Assembly: GCF_000017565.1 (NCBI RefSeq)
Contig: NC_009719.1
Coordinates: 1,488,001 to 1,552,000 of the forward strand
Direction of reading: 5' to 3'
DNA length: 64,000 bases
DNA from: Parvibaculum lavamentivorans DS-1
GTDB lineage: Bacteria; Pseudomonadota; Alphaproteobacteria; Parvibaculales; Parvibaculaceae
Shown: piece after piece, positions 16,621-25,694 of the stretch
How the letters are laid out: each line of letters begins with the position of its first letter
How positions within the stretch are numbered: the first letter of the stretch is position 1
The notes under the pieces: model-generated
What the model saw: only the letters and a program-made list of their open reading frames with translations
What the model was told of the DNA's origin: nothing
Databases searched by the model: none
Made by a program: the position numbers and the translations under genes

Positions 16621-16720
16621 GCCTTGCGTGACTGGCGAGAAGGGGTGGAGCCAACCACCGTGGAGCGCGAGGCAATCGCGCCGCTCGCCTGGGCACCCTT
16701 TCCAGACACCGAGGTGCCCG
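16621..16720 (+). promoter_or_regulatory. ZTP/ZMP (pfl-type) riboswitch controlling folD
   Basis: The leader contains conserved pieces of the pfl/ZTP aptamer in order: cgtgactggcga, a ggtgg/ccacc hairpin (16644-16659), cgtggagcg, and then ccgctcgcctgggca (16681-16695). P1 pairs 16621-16628 with 16666-16673. The 3' part gggcacc (16691-16697) can instead pair perfectly with ggtgccc (16713-16719), masking the gagg ribosome binding site just before the folD ATG. Ligand binding should hold ggg-ca in the aptamer and free the site, so a translational ON switch is predicted. ZTP accumulates when 10-formyl-tetrahydrofolate is short, which fits folD as target. Confidence 0.9.
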
Positions 16721-16721
16721 C

Positions 16722-17618
16722 ATGACTGCAACCATCATCGACGGCAAGATCATCGCGACGGAGCTGCGCGCCCGCGTCGCCGTCGAAGTCGCACGCCTGA
16801 AAAAAGACCATAGCCTCACGCCCGGCCTCGCCGTCGTTCTCGTCGGCAACGATCCCGCAAGCGAGGTCTATGTCCGCAACAAGGGCATCGCGACCACGGA
16901 AGCGGGCATGAACTCCTTCGAATTCAAGCTGCCCGCCGAAACAAGCGAGGCGGACGTTCTCGCCAAGGTGCGCGAGCTCAATGCCGATCCCGCCGTTCAC
17001 GGTTTCCTCGTGCAGTTTCCCGTCCCCAATCACATCAGCCAGCAGGCGGTGATCGATGCGATCGATCCGGTGAAGGACGCCGACGGTCTTCATCCGCTCA
17101 ATGCCGGCCGTCTCGCCAGCGGTCTTCCCGCCATGGTGCCGGCGACGCCCGAAGGCTGCGTCATCATGGCGAAGCGCGCAGGCGGCGATCTCTCCGGCAA
17201 GCATGCCGTCATCATCGGCCGCTCCAACCTTGTCGGCAAACCTGTCGCGCAATTGCTGCTGAAGGAAAACTGCACCGTCACCATCGCGCATAGCCGCTCG
17301 CGCGACCTGCCGTCGATTGCGCGGCAGGCGGATATTCTCGTCGCCGCGGTCGGCCGCCCCGGCATGGTGCGGGGCGACTGGGTGAAGCCCGGCGCCGTGG
17401 TCATCGATGTCGGTATCAACCGCGTGCCCGCGCCGGAAAAAGGCGAGGGCAAGACGCGCCTTGTGGGTGACGTCCTTTTCGACGAGGCGGCGGAAGTCGC
17501 GGGCGCGATCACGCCGGTGCCGGGCGGCGTCGGCCTGATGACGGTGGCCTGCCTGCTTCGTAACACGGTCATCGCCGCCTGCCGTCAGAACGGCATTGCC
17601 TTGCCGCAGGATTTTTGA
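16722..17618 (+). CDS. folD: Bifunctional methylenetetrahydrofolate dehydrogenase/methenyltetrahydrofolate cyclohydrolase
   Basis: The 298-residue product carries both FolD signatures: [16 protein letters not shown] with the catalytic Lys of the cyclohydrolase/dehydrogenase site, and [19 protein letters not shown] near the C-terminus. An NADP-binding segment ([18 protein letters not shown]) lies between them. It interconverts 5,10-methylene-, methenyl- and 10-formyl-tetrahydrofolate, supplying purine synthesis and initiator tRNA formylation. Expression is predicted to be under a ZTP riboswitch in its leader. Confidence 0.98.
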   Translation: MTATIIDGKIIATELRARVAVEVARLKKDHSLTPGLAVVLVGNDPASEVYVRNKGIATTEAGMNSFEFKLPAETSEADVLAKVRELNADPAVHGFLVQFPVPNHISQQAVIDAIDPVKDADGLHPLNAGRLASGLPAMVPATPEGCVIMAKRAGGDLSGKHAVIIGRSNLVGKPVAQLLLKENCTVTIAHSRSRDLPSIARQADILVAAVGRPGMVRGDWVKPGAVVIDVGINRVPAPEKGEGKTRLVGDVLFDEAAEVAGAITPVPGGVGLMTVACLLRNTVIAACRQNGIALPQDF

Positions 17619-17624
17619 GGTCTC

Positions 17625-18641
17625 ATGGAAACGCGCAAACTTGGAAATCTCTGGCCGGTAAGCGCGCTGACATTGGGTGGCGGCGGGCTCGGCCGCGTCT
17701 GGGGCGAGACGACGCGGGAAGAAGCCATCGCCACGCTTCGGCTGGCCGTCGAACGCGGCATCACGCTTATCGATCTCGCGCCGCTCTATGGACGCGGCGA
17801 GGCGGAGAGCGTCGCGGGCGAGGCTTTTGGCGGCGGCTGGCCTGAAGGCGTCCGTGTCACCGCGAAATGCATGGTGGGCGGACGGCATGTCGGCGATATC
17901 GAAAGCCGGCTTGAAAAGTCGCTCCTGCGCAGCCTCGAAACGATGAAGCGCGAACAGGCAGACATCTTCTTCCTCCATTCCAATATCTGCCCGGACGATT
18001 ATGAGTATGAGCGGGACAGGGACTATGCCGCTTATGGTGCGGTGCCTGTCTCCGCTTTCATGGACGAAGTCGTTCCGGTCTTCGAGAAGCTGAAGGCGAG
18101 GGGGCTCATCGGCGCCTGGGGCATCACAGGCACCGGCCTGCCGCGCAGCATCATGGATGTGCTCCGCAGTGAGCCGAAGCCCGATGCCGTGCAGGCGGTG
18201 ACGAACCTTCTCGATTCGCCCGGCGGCATGCGCCGTTACGAAGAGCCTGCCGAGCCGCGCAACATCATCCGCACCGCGAAGAACAATGATGTCGGCGTCA
18301 TGGGCATTCGTGCCGTGCAGGCGGGGGCGCTCACTGCCGCCATCGACCGGGAGCTGCCGCCCGGCGATCCGGAAGCGAAAGATTACGCGAAGGCCGCGCC
18401 CTTTCGTGCGCTTTGCCGCGAGCTTGGCGAAGACCCTGCCATCGTCGCGCATCGCTATGCGCTCGCCATGCCCGGCGTCGATACGCTGGTGCTCGGCGTC
18501 AAGAACCGCGCGGAACTCACCGCCATTCTCGATGCCGAAGCGCGCGGGCCGCTGGACGCGGAAATGGTGAAGCGGATAGATGCGCTCCGTCTCAACTTCC
18601 AGATCCCGCGCATGCCGATCGACGGCGAGGACATGCTGTAG
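17625..18641 (+). CDS. Aldo/keto reductase
   Basis: The 338-residue protein has the aldo/keto reductase tetrad: Asp and Tyr in LIDLAPLYGRGEAE, Lys in RVTAKCM and His in IFFLHSN. Its C-terminal half carries the cofactor-loop features of the family (GIRAVQAGALTA, VLGVKNRAEL). It begins six bases after folD and is probably cotranscribed. It resembles the L-fucose/D-threo-aldose dehydrogenase branch. The substrate is not determinable. Confidence 0.88.
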   Translation: METRKLGNLWPVSALTLGGGGLGRVWGETTREEAIATLRLAVERGITLIDLAPLYGRGEAESVAGEAFGGGWPEGVRVTAKCMVGGRHVGDIESRLEKSLLRSLETMKREQADIFFLHSNICPDDYEYERDRDYAAYGAVPVSAFMDEVVPVFEKLKARGLIGAWGITGTGLPRSIMDVLRSEPKPDAVQAVTNLLDSPGGMRRYEEPAEPRNIIRTAKNNDVGVMGIRAVQAGALTAAIDRELPPGDPEAKDYAKAAPFRALCRELGEDPAIVAHRYALAMPGVDTLVLGVKNRAELTAILDAEARGPLDAEMVKRIDALRLNFQIPRMPIDGEDML

Positions 18642-18662
18642 ATGCGCCTCGCCGCCGCTTCG

Positions 18663-18920
18663 TCACCTGTTGTCGAGTTGTGCCCGCACGGCGTGAAGCC
18701 CTTCGCGCGTGATGCGATAGGGGCTGCCGTCCTTGGACGCGATCAGGCGGCGTTTGCGCAGCCGGCGGAAAGTCGCCACCGTGCAATCGGCCAGCAGCCA
18801 GCCCTCGCGCGTCACGCAGGTTGCGGTGTGAATTTTTCCCTTGTCGTCCTTTTCGACGCGAATGAGGCCGCCGCGCGCGAGCGCATGAAGCGTCCGCTGC
18901 TCGAACTTCGAGATATTCAT
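18663..18920 (-). CDS. yjhX: YjhX family protein (UPF0386)
   Basis: The 85-residue product starting [20 protein letters not shown] matches the YjhX/UPF0386 family in length and sequence ([29 protein letters not shown]). The family has a winged-helix-like shape. E. coli YjhX has been described as the toxin of a YjhX-YjhQ pair. No GNAT-type YjhQ antitoxin is adjacent here, so a toxin role is doubtful. Further in-frame upstream codons are ignored because they are not family-like. Confidence 0.9.
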   Translation of the reverse strand: MNISKFEQRTLHALARGGLIRVEKDDKGKIHTATCVTREGWLLADCTVATFRRLRKRRLIASKDGSPYRITREGLHAVRAQLDNR

Positions 18921-19113
18921 GGATAGAGTCCTGGAGAAAAGCCAAGGCGAGGCGAAAGCCAGGGCCCACGCAGGCAAGCGCGCTGCGCAGGCGAGGCTTC
19001 GCCTTTTCAAACGGCCCGGCCGAAAGGGTCATTCCCTCTCAGCGGCCGCGCTTTTCTCCGGACACAGACATCAACGCTCCTGTTGGCGTGGTGTTCTATC
19101 CTTAGGCAAGGGG

Positions 19114-20595
19114 ATGCCATTGCGTCAATCGGGTTTCATGCTGGGTCTTCTTCTTTTGCTGGGCGTGTGGCTCGCGCCGCACACCGCACGGGCGCAGCAA
19201 AGCGATGTCGAAACGGGCATGGTGGAATGGCCTCGGGGCGAAATGATCGAGGCGCTCGATTATTTCATCGCCAGGAGGATGAAGGAACTCGACGTGCCGG
19301 GTCTCGCGCTGGCCGTCGTCGAGGATGGCAGGATCGTCTTTGAAAAAGGCTATGGCGTCGCCGATATCGATGGCGACCAGCCCGTCAGCGAGAACACGCT
19401 GTTCGAGGTCGGCGCGCTCGGTCTGCCGGTCGAAGCCTATGGCGCGATGCTGCTCGCGCGCGAGCAGAAGCTTTTTCTCGATGTGCCGCTTGCCCGCTCG
19501 CTCAAGACGCAATGGCTCCGCGATGAGGATGCGCGCGGCAAGATCACGCTTCGCCATGTCCTCAACCACACCTCGGGCCTGAACGATCTTGTGCGCCTCG
19601 GTTCGCGCTCCGTCGGGTCGGAGCCGGGGGAGCGTTTCGCCTATTCCGGCGTCGGCTTCATGTATCTGGCGCATGTCATGGCGCAAGTGGAGGGGCTTCC
19701 CTTCGACCGGCTAATGCGCGTCCGCATTTTCCGGCCGCTCGGCATGTCGTCTTCGGGTTATGTCGTGCCCGAGGAAATCGTCGGTTCTGTCGCGCGCGGC
19801 CATCACGCGCTCTGGGTGCCGATTGCCGCCTTCGCCGTGCCGATGCTCGTCACCTTTCTGGTGCTCGGGCTCGTCACTCTGGTTGTCGCAAGGCTCTGGC
19901 TTCGCCGGCTGAAGCTGGAGCCGCTGGATCTTTTGCCGGCGGCTTTTCTTGCGCTTCTTGTCCCCTGCCTGTCGCTTTATCTGTTTCGCGGTGGCTGGAC
20001 GCTGCTTTTCTGTGCCGGCTATTTTGTTGCATGGCTTGCCGCGGTCGCGGGCGCTGCGGCGGCGCTTCATTATCTGCGCTTCATCTTCGAGCAGGGCCGG
20101 CATGACGGCATCGTCTCGCGCGGCCTCGGCCGCCGCCTGCCTGTCAGCCCCTTCATTCTCGGTCTGGTCTTCGCCGTCAGCCTGTTCTTCATGCCCTGGC
20201 AGGTTCCGGCACCCGCGCGCGACGGCGACGATTTCAATGCCGCCCTGTCGCTCCGCTCCAGCGCGCACGATCTCGGCCTCTTTATCTCCGGCTTTCTCGA
20301 TGGTGCCATTGTCGGCGAAGAATGGCGTGACAGGATGATCGAGGAGCGGATCGAGATAAAGAGAAGGCCGGGCGCGATTTCAGGCTGGGGCCTCGGCTTC
20401 GGTACGCGTGAAAACCAGGATGGCCTCACTCTCTGGCAGAACAGTTCCTATATCGGTTCGCAAGGCCTCATGGTGATCGACCCCACGCGCCGCGTAGGTG
20501 TCGTCGTCCTTGCCAATGCCGATAGCGGCGAACAGCTGGTGCAGGAAATCGCCGGTCACGTGCTCGGCGCGGAAGAGCCCTGGCGGCGGCCGTGA
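19114..20595 (+). CDS. Membrane-embedded serine hydrolase (class C beta-lactamase fold) lacking catalytic residues
   Basis: A signal peptide (residues 1-28, ending HTARA) leads into a beta-lactamase/DD-peptidase fold. Landmarks are VPGLALAVVEDGRIVFEKGYG, then LRHVLNHTSGL, and VGVVVLANADSG near the end. The SxxK nucleophile motif is replaced by Ala101-Leu-Gly-Leu104, and the YxN motif by Tyr177-Ser-Gly179. Residues about 230-365 form an inserted block of four or five hydrophobic helices, placing the protein in the inner membrane. The fold is clear, but catalysis by the standard mechanism is not possible. It may be a pseudoenzyme sensing or binding peptidoglycan or lipid. It lies divergent from yjhX and convergent with ppa. 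Confidence 0.8.
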   Translation: MPLRQSGFMLGLLLLLGVWLAPHTARAQQSDVETGMVEWPRGEMIEALDYFIARRMKELDVPGLALAVVEDGRIVFEKGYGVADIDGDQPVSENTLFEVGALGLPVEAYGAMLLAREQKLFLDVPLARSLKTQWLRDEDARGKITLRHVLNHTSGLNDLVRLGSRSVGSEPGERFAYSGVGFMYLAHVMAQVEGLPFDRLMRVRIFRPLGMSSSGYVVPEEIVGSVARGHHALWVPIAAFAVPMLVTFLVLGLVTLVVARLWLRRLKLEPLDLLPAAFLALLVPCLSLYLFRGGWTLLFCAGYFVAWLAAVAGAAAALHYLRFIFEQGRHDGIVSRGLGRRLPVSPFILGLVFAVSLFFMPWQVPAPARDGDDFNAALSLRSSAHDLGLFISGFLDGAIVGEEWRDRMIEERIEIKRRPGAISGWGLGFGTRENQDGLTLWQNSSYIGSQGLMVIDPTRRVGVVVLANADSGEQLVQEIAGHVLGAEEPWRRP

Positions 20596-20602
20596 GGGCG
20601 GC

Positions 20603-21133
20603 TTAAGCCTTCTTCCCCGCCTCGATCGCCTTCAGGATCAGTTCGCGCGCAACATCCGCGTCTTTCCAGCCGTCGATCTTCACCCATTTGCCGTCTTCGA
20701 GATCCTTGTAGTGCTCGAAGAAGTGGCTGATGCGTTTGATCAGGATGTCCGGCATGTCCGTGTAGTTCTGGACGTTCTTGTAATAGGGATTGAGCTTCTC
20801 GACCGGCACGGCGAGAATTTTTTCGTCCTGTCCCGCCTCATCATGCATCATCAGCACGCCGATGGGGCGCGAGCGGATGACGGCGCCGGGCACCACCGGA
20901 ATGCGGCTCACGACCAGCACGTCCACCGGGTCGCCATCGTCGGACAGCGTGTGCGGCACGAAGCCGTAATTGCAGGGATACTGCATCGCCGTATGCATGA
21001 AGCGGTCGACGAAGAGCGTGCCGGATTCCTTGTCGAGTTCGTATTTTACCGGATGGCCGCCATGCGGCACCTCGACGATCACGTTGATGTCGTCGGGCGG
21101 GTTCTTGCCGATCGGAATGGCGTCGATACGCAT
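20603..21133 (-). CDS. ppa: Inorganic pyrophosphatase
   Basis: The 176-residue protein has the family I soluble pyrophosphatase signature [10 protein letters not shown] with its metal-binding aspartates. [12 protein letters not shown] precedes it and [17 protein letters not shown] lies near the C-terminus. It hydrolyses PPi from biosynthetic reactions in the cytosol. Its start lies immediately after the argG stop; argininosuccinate synthase releases PPi, so the pairing is functionally sensible. Confidence 0.97.
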   Translation of the reverse strand: MRIDAIPIGKNPPDDINVIVEVPHGGHPVKYELDKESGTLFVDRFMHTAMQYPCNYGFVPHTLSDDGDPVDVLVVSRIPVVPGAVIRSRPIGVLMMHDEAGQDEKILAVPVEKLNPYYKNVQNYTDMPDILIKRISHFFEHYKDLEDGKWVKIDGWKDADVARELILKAIEAGKKA

Positions 21134-22366
21134 TTACTTTTTGGTCCTGTTGTTGCGGGCCGCGAGAAGACGGAGGCGGAGCGCATTGAGGCGGATGAAG
21201 CCTGCCGCGTCCTTCTGGTCGTAGGCGCCGGCATCTTCCTCGAAAGTCACATGCGCCATTGAGTAAAGCGAATAAGGCGAGGAGCGGCCGACAACGGTTG
21301 CCATGCCCTTGTAGAGCTTGAGGCGCACGCTGCCTGTCACCATTTCCTGGCTCTTGTCGATCAGCGCCTGCAGCATTTCGCGCTCCGGGCTCCACCAGAA
21401 GCCGTTATAGATGAGCTCCGCATAGCGCGGCATCAGCTCGTCCTTCAGATGCGCGGCGCCGCGGTCCAGCGTGATGCTCTCCATGGCGCGGTGCGCGACG
21501 AGCAGCACGGTGCCGCCCGGCGTCTCGTAGACGCCGCGCGATTTCATGCCGACGAAGCGGTTCTCCACGAGGTCGAGGCGGCCGATGCCGTTTGCGCCGC
21601 CCAGCTCGTTGAGCTTCGTCAGCAGCGTCGCCGGGCTCATCTTCACGCCGTCGATGGAAACCGCGTCGCCCTTCTCGAAGCCGACCTCGACATAGGTCGG
21701 CGTGTCGGGCGCATCCTCGGGCCGCACGCTGCGGCTATAGACATATTCCGGCGCTTCGTCTGCCGGGTCTTCCAGCACTTTGCCTTCGGCCGATATGTGC
21801 AGCAGGTTCGCGTCGACCGAGAAGGGCGCCTCGCCGCGCTTGTCCTTGGCGATCGGGATCTGGTGCTTCTCGGCGAATTCGATGAGCTTCGTGCGCGAGG
21901 TCAGGTCCCATTCGCGCCAGGGCGCGATGATCTTGATTTCCGGGTTCAGCGCCGCATAGCCGAGTTCGAAGCGGACCTGGTCGTTGCCCTTGCCGGTCGA
22001 GCCGTGGCAGACCGCGTCGGCGCCGGTCTGCCTCGCGATCTCGATCTGGCGCTTGGCGATCAGCGGCCGGGCGATAGATGTGCCGAGCAGGTAGACGCCT
22101 TCATAGACGGCATTGGCGCGAAACATCGGGAAGACGAAGTCGCGCACGAATTCCTCGCGCAGATCCTCGATGTAGATTTCCTTCACGCCGAGCATCTCGG
22201 CCTTCTTGCGCGCCGGCTCCAGCTCCTCGCCCTGGCCCAGATCGGCGGTGAAGGTCACCACCTCGCAGCCATAGGTTTCCTGCAGCCATTTCAGGATGAC
22301 CGAGGTGTCGAGCCCGCCCGAATAGGCCAGAACCACCTTCTTCACGTCTTTTGTCGCGCCGCTCAT
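21134..22366 (-). CDS. argG: Argininosuccinate synthase
   Basis: ATG 22366 follows ggtgaaacg and begins a 410-residue protein with the N-type ATP pyrophosphatase P-loop [11 protein letters not shown]. Family blocks such as [26 protein letters not shown] and YNGFWWSPE are present. It joins citrulline and aspartate using ATP, giving argininosuccinate, AMP and PPi (arginine synthesis). It is directly upstream of ppa on the same strand. Confidence 0.98.
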   Translation of the reverse strand: MSGATKDVKKVVLAYSGGLDTSVILKWLQETYGCEVVTFTADLGQGEELEPARKKAEMLGVKEIYIEDLREEFVRDFVFPMFRANAVYEGVYLLGTSIARPLIAKRQIEIARQTGADAVCHGSTGKGNDQVRFELGYAALNPEIKIIAPWREWDLTSRTKLIEFAEKHQIPIAKDKRGEAPFSVDANLLHISAEGKVLEDPADEAPEYVYSRSVRPEDAPDTPTYVEVGFEKGDAVSIDGVKMSPATLLTKLNELGGANGIGRLDLVENRFVGMKSRGVYETPGGTVLLVAHRAMESITLDRGAAHLKDELMPRYAELIYNGFWWSPEREMLQALIDKSQEMVTGSVRLKLYKGMATVVGRSSPYSLYSMAHVTFEEDAGAYDQKDAAGFIRLNALRLRLLAARNNRTKK

Positions 22367-22547
22367 CGTTTCACCTTCCGGGTGGATTTCGCGGCGCATA
22401 ATAGGGAATTCGGCCAAGGCGGCAAGGGTGGCTCCCCCGGCGGCGGAAAAGCTGCAAAAGAGCTTGCGTGGAAAGGGTTTGAATGGCTCTCGCCAGCCTC
22501 GCCCGCTTGCGGCATCCTGCGAGCCGCATAATGGCAGGGGATGTCCC

Positions 22548-23135
22548 ATGAAAGTCGAGTTCTGGTACGAGTTCGCGAGCACCTATTCCTATCCGGCGGC
22601 GATGCGCGCCGCGCGCGAGGCCGGGGCGGCCGGGGTCGAGCTCGTCTGGCGGCCCTTCCTGCTCGGGCCGATTTTCGGCGCGCAGGGCTGGAACGACAGC
22701 CCCTTCAACATCTATCCCGCCAAGGGCCGCTACATGTGGCGCGACATGGCGCGCATCTGCGAGGCGGAAGGGCTCACGCTCGAAAAGCCGGCGATCTTTC
22801 CGCAGAACGGGCTCCGCGCCGCGCGGCTCGCCGTTCTCGGCACGGATGAGGACTGGATGCCGGAATTCTCGCGCCGCGTCTATCTCGCGAATTTCGCCGA
22901 GGGAAAAGACATTTCCGACCGGGCGGTGCTGAGTGCGATCCTCACCTCCCTCGATCTCGACGCGGCCTCGCTCGTCGAAGCCGCAAACGAGCAGGCCGCG
23001 AAGGACAAGCTGCGCGCGCAGAACGAGGAAGCGGTCGCCAAGGGCATTTTCGGCGCGCCGTCCTTCATCGTCGGCGATGAACTCTTCTGGGGCAACGACC
23101 GGATGGAAGAAGCCTTCGCCTGGGCGAAGCGATAG
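22548..23135 (+). CDS. 2-hydroxychromene-2-carboxylate isomerase family (DsbA/GST-kappa-like) protein
   Basis: ATG 22548 begins [18 protein letters not shown], the thioredoxin-fold opening of the HCCA-isomerase/GST-kappa group with Ser in place of the DsbA Cys. The C-terminal block [22 protein letters not shown] is diagnostic. HCCA isomerase acts with glutathione in naphthalene and PAH degradation, but many paralogues have unknown substrates. At 195 residues it is full length. It is divergent from argG and ends two bases before the convergent ABM-domain gene. Confidence 0.9.
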   Translation: MKVEFWYEFASTYSYPAAMRAAREAGAAGVELVWRPFLLGPIFGAQGWNDSPFNIYPAKGRYMWRDMARICEAEGLTLEKPAIFPQNGLRAARLAVLGTDEDWMPEFSRRVYLANFAEGKDISDRAVLSAILTSLDLDAASLVEAANEQAAKDKLRAQNEEAVAKGIFGAPSFIVGDELFWGNDRMEEAFAWAKR

Positions 23136-23136
23136 A

Positions 23137-23463
23137 TCAGCGAAACCTATCCGGCAGGTCCGCTTCCGGGATCAGCAAATCGTCCGTGATGTCGAGCCAG
23201 ATTTCCTCGACGAGTTCGGCCTTGCCCTCGCGCTGCGGAATGGTGCGGCTCGGGTCCTTCGAATAATCGGCGAAGGCCTTGTCGCGTGCCTCTTTCGAGG
23301 GCCAGCGCGCATAGGCGACGAAGTCGCCATTTTCCGCGCGGTGCAGCCGCGAGCCGCCGCCGCCATGATCGCGCATGATGTCGTCGGTGATTTCGTGCCA
23401 GCGCCGCGCGAAGTATTCCTCGTCTCCGGGCGCGACCTTCCAGCGATAGATGGCGGCTTTCAT
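23137..23463 (-). CDS. Antibiotic biosynthesis monooxygenase-like (ABM fold) protein
   Basis: The 108-residue protein starts MKAAIYRWKVAPGDEEYFARRW and continues as a dimeric alpha/beta-barrel (ABM/DUF4188-like) sequence with SRLHRAENGDFVAYARWPSKEARD. Such proteins act as small monooxygenases or heme-degrading enzymes, or have no known activity. No heme-binding motif is obvious. It lies between rlmN and the isomerase gene; function unknown. Confidence 0.7.
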   Translation of the reverse strand: MKAAIYRWKVAPGDEEYFARRWHEITDDIMRDHGGGGSRLHRAENGDFVAYARWPSKEARDKAFADYSKDPSRTIPQREGKAELVEEIWLDITDDLLIPEADLPDRFR

Positions 23464-23500
23464 TTATGGGTTCTCCCGATGTGCGGATGGAAACGCGCCA

Positions 23501-24700
23501 TCAGGCGATCGGTTGCGCCGCCGCCTTCTCGCCCTTGAACCGCTCGCTCGCGCGCGCCTTCACCGTCTCGCTTTTCAATTGTCCGCAGGCCGCCATGATG
23601 TCGCGGCCGCGCGGCGTGCGCACAGGGCTTGCATAGCCGGCGCGATTGACGACGTCGGCGAATTTCTCGATCTGTTCCCAGTCGGAACATTCGTAAGGCG
23701 AGCCCGGCCAGGGATTGAAGGGGATCAGGTTGATCTTCGCCGGAATGTGCTTCAACAGCCGCACCAGCGCCTTCGCGTCTTCCAGCGAATCGTTCACGCC
23801 TTTCAGCATCACATACTCGAATGTGATGCGCCGCGCGTTGGAGACGCCGGGATAATTCCGGCAGGCTTCCAGCAATTCGGCAATCGGATATTTCTTGTTG
23901 AGCGGCACCAGTCTGTTGCGCGTCTCGTCGTCCACGGCGTGAAGCGAGATCGCGAGCATGCAGCCGATTTCCTCGCCCGCGCGTTCGATCATCGGCACAA
24001 CACCCGATGTCGACAGCGTGATGCGCCGCTTCGACAGCGACAATCCCTCGCCGTCGGAAACGACTTCCAGCGCGTCGCGCACATTCTCGAAATTGTAGAG
24101 CGGCTCCCCCATGCCCATCATCACGATATTGGTGATGAGGCGGTCTTCGGAATTGCGCCCGCCATCCGGCCATTCGCCCAGCGCGTCGCGCGCAAGGAGT
24201 ATCTGCCCGACGATTTCTCCGGCGGTGAGATTGCGCACCAGCTTCTGCGTGCCGGTGTGGCAGAAGGTGCAGGTGAGCGTGCAGCCGACCTGCGAGGAGA
24301 CGCAAAGCGTGCCGCGTCCTTCTTCCGGAATATAGACCGTCTCGACTTCCGGGCCCGGCACACCGGGAATGCCGCTCGGCAGCCGCAGCAGCCATTTCCG
24401 CGTGCCGTCCACAGATTTCTGTTCGGTCACGATTTCGAGCCGCGAAATGTCGAAGGCGTCCGCCAGCTTGCCGCGCAGTTCCTTCGACAGCGTCGTCATG
24501 CGCTCGAAATCGGTGAAGCCGCGATTGTAAAGCCCGTTCCAGATCTGCCCGGCGCGCATGCGAAGCTGGTTGTCCGGCAGGCCGAACGCCTTCAGCGCGT
24601 CCATGAGCAGCGGGCGTGTCAGCCCGGCAAGATGCGGCCGCGCGGAAGCGCCCGCTGTCGCGGCTGTCTTCCTCTCATGCGCAATGTCGATGCTCGCCAT
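23501..24700 (-). CDS. rlmN: Dual-specificity 23S rRNA (A2503)/tRNA (A37) C2-methyltransferase
   Basis: The 399-residue radical-SAM protein has the CxxxCxxC cluster motif CTLTCTFC and the flanking [26 protein letters not shown] follows, and the methyl-carrying C-terminal Cys lies in DIMAACGQL. It methylates A2503 of 23S rRNA and A37 of several tRNAs. Start ATG 24700 gives [17 protein letters not shown]; an in-frame upstream ATG at 24766 lacks family-like sequence. Confidence 0.97.
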   Translation of the reverse strand: MASIDIAHERKTAATAGASARPHLAGLTRPLLMDALKAFGLPDNQLRMRAGQIWNGLYNRGFTDFERMTTLSKELRGKLADAFDISRLEIVTEQKSVDGTRKWLLRLPSGIPGVPGPEVETVYIPEEGRGTLCVSSQVGCTLTCTFCHTGTQKLVRNLTAGEIVGQILLARDALGEWPDGGRNSEDRLITNIVMMGMGEPLYNFENVRDALEVVSDGEGLSLSKRRITLSTSGVVPMIERAGEEIGCMLAISLHAVDDETRNRLVPLNKKYPIAELLEACRNYPGVSNARRITFEYVMLKGVNDSLEDAKALVRLLKHIPAKINLIPFNPWPGSPYECSDWEQIEKFADVVNRAGYASPVRTPRGRDIMAACGQLKSETVKARASERFKGEKAAAQPIA

Positions 24701-24843
24701 GGTCCGGTCTCGTTCGGGTCGCTCAAACGGCTTTCGCCGCCCTTGCCCTGCGGCAAGGCGGCTCAAAGCCCGCTTCTCATATCATATAGTGCGCGATCCT
24801 CGCCAATCGGCAGGATTTCGGCGGTTTTTGGAGGTCTTGACGC

Positions 24844-25416
24844 CTATTTGCAGGTGTCGTCGATCTTCTTCAAGGCGGCGCTGGAGCCCCTCAGCGAATA
24901 GGTGTCGGTGGTCAGCGTGTCGCGGGCCGAGGTGCCTTTGATCTCCATTGAGCTGCCGGCCTTCAGCGCCTGCACCATCTTGCCCTCTTCCGAGGGGTTC
25001 TCGAGCCAGGCCCAATACTGGTGCTCGCCGCCTTCCTTCACGCCATTGAACATCTGGAAGCGGTCATTGCCGATGGTCGCAAAGGGCCGGCTGGTCGATT
25101 TGAAGGCATAGCCGACGCGCATGCTGATTTCGTTCTTGGTGTTCCGCGCCGGGCGGTGCGTCACCATGAAGTAGACATCGCCCCGGTTGGCACCCGCCGG
25201 CAGCATCTTTGTCGGCGTCGACATCGCATAGCACATGCGCTGGTCGCCCGAGCCGTAGCTATAGGCCGACCAGTCGTCATATTTGCCGAGCAATTTGGGG
25301 GCGTCCTGCGCGCTCGCGGTCGCGGCAAGGCCGGCAATCCCGAATGTAAGGGCCAGCGCGGCAATGGCGGTTGTGAGGGCTTTGGCGTGAAGCGGGCGTC
25401 TCGGCATGATCTCCAA
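24844..25416 (-). CDS. Invasion-associated locus B (IalB) family exported protein
   Basis: A signal peptide of about 36 residues (ending TASAQ) precedes a domain starting APKLLGKYDDWSAYSYGSGDQRMCYAM. This is the characteristic opening of alphaproteobacterial IalB-like proteins, with a conserved Cys pair (RMCYAM and the C-terminal DDTCK) likely forming a disulfide. The name comes from Bartonella; in free-living bacteria the family is widespread and its role unknown. ATG 25407 is an alternative start. Confidence 0.88.
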   Translation of the reverse strand: MEIMPRRPLHAKALTTAIAALALTFGIAGLAATASAQDAPKLLGKYDDWSAYSYGSGDQRMCYAMSTPTKMLPAGANRGDVYFMVTHRPARNTKNEISMRVGYAFKSTSRPFATIGNDRFQMFNGVKEGGEHQYWAWLENPSEEGKMVQALKAGSSMEIKGTSARDTLTTDTYSLRGSSAALKKIDDTCK

Positions 25417-25694
25417 CTCGTATGCTCCGGATAGGGCTGTTCGGGGGACTGACCCTCGGGGAATCTGCGGCTGACCTTAACCGTCCCGGAGGGCGATTTC
25501 CAGATGCGGCACGGAAAAGCGCCGCATTTTCCGGCCAGCGGGCCAGGCGGGATTCCCGGGGAAAATCCCCGATTCATGTGGCGGAACCAAGGCAGAAGCG
25601 CGCGGACCTGCGTCAATCTGGCGAATACACAGGCGCTCGTGCTAAGGGAGAGGCAGCGATATTTCCGAATAACGGCAAATGAGGGAGAAGGATC

